Below are positions 58,255 to 64,000 of a DNA stretch of 64,000 bases, piece by piece. Below the pieces are notes generated by a model. That model was not told the DNA's origin, did no database searches, and saw nothing but the letters and a program-made list of their open reading frames with translations. The position numbers and the translations under genes were made by a program. Within the stretch, counting starts at the first letter, position 1; every line of letters starts with the position of its first letter. This DNA is from Circinella umbellata. Lineage: Eukaryota > Mucoromycota > Mucoromycetes > Mucorales > Lichtheimiaceae. The stretch covers positions 186,001 through 250,000 of the forward strand of contig JAIWNF010000038.1 in assembly GCA_025093555.1 (NCBI GenBank), read 5' to 3'.

Positions 58255-61200
58255 GCTGTTGTTGTTGCTGTTGCTGTTGCTGCTGAAGGTATAGAGATGA
58301 TGCATAATCTGACATTAAATGAGGTGCAGAAAATCGATTTAAATTTTGTGATTGAGGAAATGGACTATTCTGCTGGGATGACATTCGAGACTGTTGATGT
58401 TGTTGAATTGAAGTTGAATTACTATTTACTGTCGGTGTAGTAGTAGGAGTAGTATTATTATTGTTCTTCTTTTTACTTGTCACTGATGTATTTTGTTGTG
58501 GCTGTGGTTGAGGCGGCGGAGGCATAGCCCCCATACTAGCAGCATTGTTATTTTGAGTAATTTCCATTTTAGTTGGTATCAATCCACTACTACTATTTTG
58601 TCGAATACCACTAAATTCTTTACTAACTCGACGTGCCTTTACTGTACGATCAGTTGGTAATATTGGTATTTCTTCCATAGGGGTTGGTAATGGTGATGGA
58701 GGTGTTGTAGGTTCATCTTCGTCGCTATTATTATTTGTTAGATTATTGCTATGCTGATGGCGATCTTCATAAATTTCCACTGCTGGTGATACTTTAATCA
58801 ATTGATGAATAATTTCCAATGACTTATCGCATGCTTCTTTGGCCTTTTTTTTCATTATAGCAGGATTCTTTTGTTGTTGTTGCTGAGAAGATCTTTTTGT
58901 TGTAGATGATGGTAAAAAGGGTGGTGCTGATGCCAATAATCTATGTATAGTAATAGATGCAGCCAAATAATGAATGACTTGCTGTACCCCTCGTGGACAA
59001 TAATAAAGGCATTCCACACTTCCTATTTGAACCAGTTCATTTGCAATTTGAGTGATAGCTAAAGCGGCTGTTGAACATTGATCACGATGAATTAATGATG
59101 TTTCACCATAAGGTCGATGTAATAAAATAGAAGCAAAATGAAGTGACATGTAAAGAAACCGTGATGCATAATATGGATATTGTTTCGTTGAGAATGATCT
59201 ATCATCTGTACAACTTTGTGGTTGACCAACTGCTGCAAACATGGCTTTTCCAAGCTCTTCGATACTGTGAGCTAAATGATCCCTTTGTTTACGCTCTTGA
59301 GTCATTGATAATGTTGTTCTTGACATTGTTGTTGAAAATATGGATCTTTTGGTTCCAACATGTTTATTGTTATTATTGTCGTCATAATCACTATTATTAC
59401 TACTCTCATCATAAAAATCTTGTGAACCTTGACCATATTTTGATCGTAAAAATGTCAAGATTTTACCATGTATATGTGCAATCTTGGCCGACCAGTGAAA
59501 GTAAGTAATAATATCACGCTCCCTACCATCCTCTTCTGGTAATTGTTGTGGAAAATCAATAGAACAATTTGTAAAATTCATTAAAGTGCCTTGTTCAGTA
59601 CTATATATAATAGTGCGTGAGAGGGCAATAAAGGGGTATGTGAGAGTTAGTTGTGTTAAATTTGAGAGTTTTTTTTTTTTTTTTGCATGTGTAAATGTTA
59701 CCTGGTGAGTGCATCGTAGGCATATACTGCCCAAAACAGACGACTGCGTTGTTCTGTTTCAGCTGTTTGTGACTGATCATGATGGTGTTGATGACGATAA
59801 AGCTCTAAATCTTGACACATACGTACAATAAGCTGAAAATAAAATCTTGTACGCCAAAAAAATCCAGGACGTCGAACATGCTCATGATATTTAATCATTA
59901 GAATCAGTGCTTGTACTGTTGATAATCTGGGTGCATCTGCATAGTGATCCAATAGTTTAAATGCAGCTTCGTAATATGTCCATCCAATAGGTTGAATATG
60001 ATTATTAATATTTCTACTGTTATTACTATGAGATGCGTTGCTGCTGGTGTTGTTTTTCTGATTGTTTATGTTATTCCATCGAGAAGCTACTGCATACATT
60101 GCATAAAGTAAAAGTTCACATATCTTGTTCTCTTGCAGTTGTTTTTGAAAAGTGGGACGATGAATAATTGGAAGATAAGGATGGACATGATCAAAGTAAG
60201 TGCTGAGTAAATCGTTACGTATATCAGATGGCTTTGCAAACATATTATTATTCCTGCCATCATCAAGACTATGATTATTATTATTTTCAATTCCTCCTTT
60301 AGATAACCAATCAGGTATATATAATCCTCTTCCTGTTGTACTGACTGAAATACCGTCTGCAGGTGCTGGGATAGACGTAAAGAACTCTTTTCCTCCGTCA
60401 TCATTCTGTTGTTGTTGTGAACCTGTATGTGTAATATTAAAAAAAAGGATATATATATATAAAAGGATATAAATTGTTATTATTACTAATCTTACTATTT
60501 TTTTCTTTTTAATTTTTTTTCTATCCAAAAAAAAAAGGGGGGGGGAGGTTTATTTTTGGAGAAAGAGAGAAGACTGAGCGAAATAAAATGTGGGGGAGGG
60601 GTAGGGTGATGATGGTGGTAATTGATATATTATATTAAATTTTTACCTTTATTAGTAGAAGGAATAACAGTAGTTGAAGTACTTGATGTATCAATCTCAT
60701 CTTGACTATTACTTCTTGTTGGAGTTTGTGATGAAATATTTTTATTGGTGCTATATGATATAAATGTGAGATAACAATGTATCTGTGTGTGTGGATATTT
60801 CATTTTCTTCCCCAACTTTCCCGCGCTCATTTATTCTCTCCCCATCCCATAAAAAATTATATAGATAACACATACTGTCGACGAGTTGAAGAAGTTCGTT
60901 TTGTTGGTGCAACTGTATCAAATACACAGTCCAAACCGGCCTTTTGACAACGTTCGCAAGGTACTTCTCCTTCACATTTTACCTTTTTATTTAATTATTT
61001 AGGAGAAGAATAAAAGATATAGAATAAGAAAGAAAAAGTCGATTAGTTGATTATGATACTGATAATAACATAGAATACTATATTTATAATGTGGGACTAA
61101 AATAAAAACGTTTCTAATAATAATAATAATAATATCCAGTTTCAAACCTTTTTCTTTCGACAGCCTTTACAAGCTTTGTTTGCTTTATTACGTTTTTCAG

Positions 61201-61315
61201 GCGAAGTGGTATTACTAGAAGATCGTCGTTGCTGATTACGATTGGATCTTGGTTTTGCAATATTACGTGTTGTTGTTGGCGTACTTGGTGAGCTGTGTGT
61301 TGGTTCAGTTACCAT
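57500..61315 (-). CDS. Zn2Cys6 transcription factor with fungal-specific middle homology region
   Basis: Fungal zinc-cluster regulator. Exons 61315-61148, 60982-60876, 60750-60647, 60422-59702 and 59600-57500 give 1066 aa. The binuclear cluster is at residues 49-75 (C49, C52, C59, C65, C68, C75; spacing C-X2-C-X6-C-X5-C-X2-C-X6-C), split by intron 1 after CKGCRKKK. The fungal_trans domain follows (DLLSTYFDHVHPYLPIIHRPTF, LLLYAMYAVASRW, GFFWRTRFYFQLIVRMCQDLELYRH, RSRLFWAVYAYDALTR, and YASRFLYMSLHFASILLHRPYGE). The C-terminal 400 residues are disordered with a Gln run of nearly 30 residues at about 58214-58280 and a His-rich stretch at about 57930-57990. Regulated genes cannot be inferred. Confidence 0.93.
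58214..58284 (-). repeat. CAA/CAG tract coding poly-glutamine
   Basis: On the + strand this reads as about 24 GTT/GCT triplets, (TTG/CTG)n. On the minus strand it is mixed CAA and CAG, in frame with the Zn2Cys6 regulator. Mixed codons suggest moderate stability; length polymorphism between strains is likely. Confidence 0.9.
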
Positions 61316-61635
61316 ATTTTATTTAGATTTATATATATGCGTGTGTGGTATATTTTTAAGCTTCCGACTTTTTTTACACTCTTTTTTTTAAGTTTTGATA
61401 AAATAAGAAATAAAAAAAGTGGAAAGAGAAGAAAGGAAAAAGGAAAAAAGAAAGTTTCAAGTTTTATGAAAAACTCCTGAAAAAGAAAGAAAGAGAGCGA
61501 GCAAAAAAAGGATACTAATTTGTTGTCACGACTGATTTGTTGTTTGTTACTATCATGTTTTCATATTATATAACAATATTAACGCGTTTATATATACAAA
61601 GGAAAAAAAAAAGTTACTTTTTATTATTATTTTTA
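61316..61635. other. Intergenic
   Basis: 320 bp between the Zn2Cys6 start codon and the MAK11 stop codon. A/G-rich tracts only; no gene supported. Confidence 0.6.
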
Positions 61636-63379
61636 TTAATTTCTTTTAGTTTTAGTTGTTTCTTTTTTTAAATTTTTCTTTTTCTTGCTTGGCGTTTGCT
61701 GTCCCTTTTCTAATGATTGTTGTTGCTGTGGTGATGATTTTTTTTCTTGTTTTTCTTCTTTTTGTTGTTGTTGCTCAGTTACAGATTTGGAGAATCCAAT
61801 ATGTGCAGTACAACAAGTGACGCGACTTTTAGTATTATATTCTCCCAATAAGGTTTCTTCTTGTTCCTTTTTTGCTAATACTGCTTCCAAATCCCAACAC
61901 TTGATTACACCATCTGAAGAAACACTCACAAGAATAGAGACAGGATCTTGATCATTGGAAGGTTTTGATTCAATTAAAGTTATTGTCTTGACACGCAATT
62001 TATGACCAATAAATTCAGTCACAAGATCTCCTGTTGATGCATCCCATATACGAATTGTTTTGTCTTCATGGCCACTAATAATATACTCTTTGTTTGTTGT
62101 TGTTTTTGATGTGTAATACCGCATGCATAAGAAACGCGAGCGATGTGAAATAGTTGTCGTTACTTCCGCATCCTGTATTTGATTATTTATGGGTTACACA
62201 ATGTTAAGACTTTTTCCGCTTGTATGATCTTTTTTCCCCCAAGAAAAAAATAACTCTTTCTTTCTTCCCGTCTCGCTTAACTCATGATAACAGCAAGATA
62301 AACGGAAAATAATTAAATAAAAACATGAGTGATAAACTTACAGCAACATTATATATTTTTATTTGTCGGTCAAACATAATCGCATATTTATCTCCATTTT
62401 TGTTCCACGACACGAATAAGCCCTCTATATAATAAAATCCCCTTAATTCAATTAGTAAATTTTATATGATAATAATGATAATAATGGTAATGGTAATGGT
62501 AATAAAGAGAGTATCCATATTGATGATTAGATTTTACCTTGATGAAGCTTATTAATACTTGCTTTACGTGCTGTCATTAAATTCCATACAATTACTGTCC
62601 TGTCAGTAGATACTGATAAGGCAATTTTACCGGATGGATGAATTGCAACTGAATTCACGCGTCCCCTAAATTAAAAAGAATGTATATATATATGGTTTAA
62701 TATCTTTTTTTTTCTGTATGCGTGTGTGAACCAATTATTTATACAAATAAATATTACGACATACTTGTGACCTTTCAATGTTTTCAAATATTCCCAATCA
62801 CTTTTTCGCCATATACAAATAGTTTTATCATCACTTGCTGAAAGCATATATTTGCCATAAAATTGAATATCCGTCACATCACCTTGATGTTGTCCACCAA
62901 GAGATCCATATTCTTTTCGTTTTTTAACATCATAAAGTCGAATGACTTCATCTGTACTTCCAGATGCTAAAAATTGTCCGCCAATGTTTACAGTTCTAAT
63001 ACATCCAGTATGTGCTGGTATAATAAAGATAGGATCCATACGAAGCTTAGGTGTTGTTGACTTTCGATGCATAGAATATATAATTTGTTAATATTACCAA
63101 CAACAAGAAAACATTTTATAAAACTCATAAATAAATTACTACATTTCTACTACTTACCGATTCTTCTTCCTTATTTTTCCAATAAGCATTGATACCATAC
63201 AGAATACGCTCATAGGTACCAGTTACAATTCGAAAATCTTCATTGTCTTCAGCATGAGCGTTACTGGGTAATAAAATGGAATCCAAAGCTGAATCACTTT
63301 CCAAAGTTTGTTTTTTAGTAGGTTTCTCGGTTAATGTTTCTTGATCGGTACGAGATCTTTTTTTTGATTCAGTTGCCAT
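61636..63379 (-). CDS. MAK11: WD40 ribosome-biogenesis protein MAK11 / PAK1IP1
   Basis: WD40 factor for 60S subunit assembly (yeast Mak11, fission-yeast Skb15, human PAK1IP1). Exons 63379-63158, 63060-62765, 62665-62538, 62424-62342 and 62172-61636 give 421 aa. A basic nuclear-type N-terminus precedes DFRIVTGTYERILYGI, which opens the propeller. Diagnostic blocks: GCIRTVNIGGQFLASGSTDEVIRLYD, YGSLGGQHQGDVTDIQFYG, YMLSASDDKTICIWR, GRVNSVAIHPSGKIALSVSTDRTVIVWNLMTA, and EYIISGHEDKTIRIWD. The tail is Gln/Lys-rich. Head-to-head with mitochondrial uL3 (334 bp). Confidence 0.95.
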
Positions 63380-63713
63380 TTTTTTTTATGTACGTGATCT
63401 ATTTTATATTATGTTAAGTAAAATATATACACATACACACACACAAAAGCGGACCTTTTTTTTGGAGGAAATTTGGCTTTGCATTATCGAGAAAAAAAAT
63501 GGTGAAGGGAATTTTATAAGCCTCCAAAAAGTCGAGTTCATGAAAACGCGGTCACTTGGATAGAATCATTGGATGAAATTGAGCTGGGATTACTTTTTTA
63601 CGCCGGTTTGGCCCTGTGTGTTATATGTGTTGACAACAACCTTCAATAATTCCATTATTATCAAAACACGTCTGTCCCGCCCCCGCTTTCCCCTTCTAAC
63701 TCTTTAAATAATT
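63380..63713. promoter_or_regulatory. Shared upstream region of MAK11 and mitochondrial uL3
   Basis: 334 bp between two divergent starts. It contains a CA-rich stretch (about 63429-63446) and a C-rich patch ([15 protein letters not shown]) at about 63675-63688 close to the uL3 start. No TATA box is obvious on either side. Confidence 0.45.
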
Positions 63714-63929
63714 ATGTCAATTAAATTAATGACGAGTACATCGCTAATTGGTCGAGCACTGGCCGGTTCAGTTTCTCGATGGACACGAACTGCTGCTACT
63801 GTTGCAAGTGAAAATGCTGCACCTGAATTCACACCACAATCTGTTCGAACAGGTCTCATTGCACGTAAAAAGGGTATGACCTCCATGTGGGACGAAACTG
63901 GAATTCGTATGCCTATTACCGTTCTTCAG
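63714..63929 (+). CDS. MRPL9: Mitochondrial large ribosomal subunit protein uL3m, first exon (partial)
   Basis: Mitochondrial homologue of ribosomal protein L3 (uL3m; MRPL9 in yeast). Only the first exon is inside the window; it ends at a CAG|GTATGA donor at 63929 and the rest lies beyond the edge. The first 30 or so residues are Ser/Thr/Arg-rich without acidic residues (a mitochondrial presequence), followed by [20 protein letters not shown] and IRMPITVLQ, the conserved opening of bacterial and mitochondrial L3. Confidence 0.9.
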
Positions 63930-64000
63930 GTATGAATGTTGATAATTACCAATAACTCATTTTTTTTCTTACTTAATTACTTTATCAATGAATAAATAAA

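Noticed and set aside
58063..58440. 125-codon + strand frame with poly-Val
   Set aside because: It is the antisense of the poly-Gln tract of the Zn2Cys6 regulator.
1..64000. tRNA, rRNA and snRNA genes
   Set aside because: I looked for cloverleaf-like A/B-box sequences and conserved rRNA words by eye and found none convincing; a covariance-model scan would be needed to exclude them.

Overview
The window looks like nuclear chromosomal DNA of an early-diverging fungus, most probably Mucoromycota (Mucorales-like). This rests on an AT-rich background, many short GT-AG introns (about 50-120 nt), frequent poly-T and (AT)n tracts, Gln/Asn/Ser-rich homopolymers in proteins, an NELF-B/COBRA1 gene (absent from yeasts), and a relic of a TnpB/Fanzor-like transposon protein. 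The species call is inference. Exon models were built by hand from ORFs, splice sites and reading-frame continuity; in the multi-exon genes modelled in full, the exon lengths sum to intact reading frames.

Layout. 1-6.5 kb holds no recognisable intact gene; it is dominated by a diverged long inverted repeat (about 471-693 against 5179-5425) bracketing about 4.5 kb of ORF-poor DNA. 6.5-14 kb: TRM61 (tRNA m1A58 methyltransferase, -) and an NSL1/Mis14-like kinetochore gene (+) diverge, followed by an IML2/TTC39 TPR gene (+) and an orphan single-exon gene (-). 15.5-21.5 kb: a RING/TRAF-type zinc-finger gene (+) converges on the 13-exon UTP25 (-). 21.9-23 kb: TnpB/Fanzor-like relic (-). 23.3-37.1 kb: the GPI8/PIGK gene diverges from NELF-B, and a LENG8/THP3-type SAC3/GANP gene diverges from an intronless TTI1; this block is flanked by two members of an unrecognised paralogous family. 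37-40.6 kb: sparse DNA, then a disrupted pectinesterase gene. 41-50.6 kb: three-LIM protein, RING-CH membrane protein, homeodomain protein, an orphan single-TM protein, a G3BP-like NTF2/RRM protein and U2AF1. 51-54 kb: a CTR-type copper transporter followed 295 bp later by a BIM1-like secreted copper-binding protein. 54-57.5 kb: an orphan three-exon gene and a degenerate repeat array. 57.5-64 kb: a large Zn2Cys6 regulator, MAK11/PAK1IP1, and the first exon of a mitochondrial uL3 gene running off the window.

How the genes fit together. Most are housekeeping singletons in ribosome biogenesis (UTP25, MAK11, uL3m), tRNA and mRNA processing (TRM61, U2AF1, LENG8-like, NELF-B), PIKK assembly (TTI1) and GPI anchoring (GPI8). 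Several form head-to-head pairs with 190-335 bp shared promoters. The one clear functional neighbourhood is CTR plus BIM1-like, a candidate copper-uptake module; the GPI8 in the same window is the kind of enzyme that would attach the BIM1-like protein's predicted GPI anchor.
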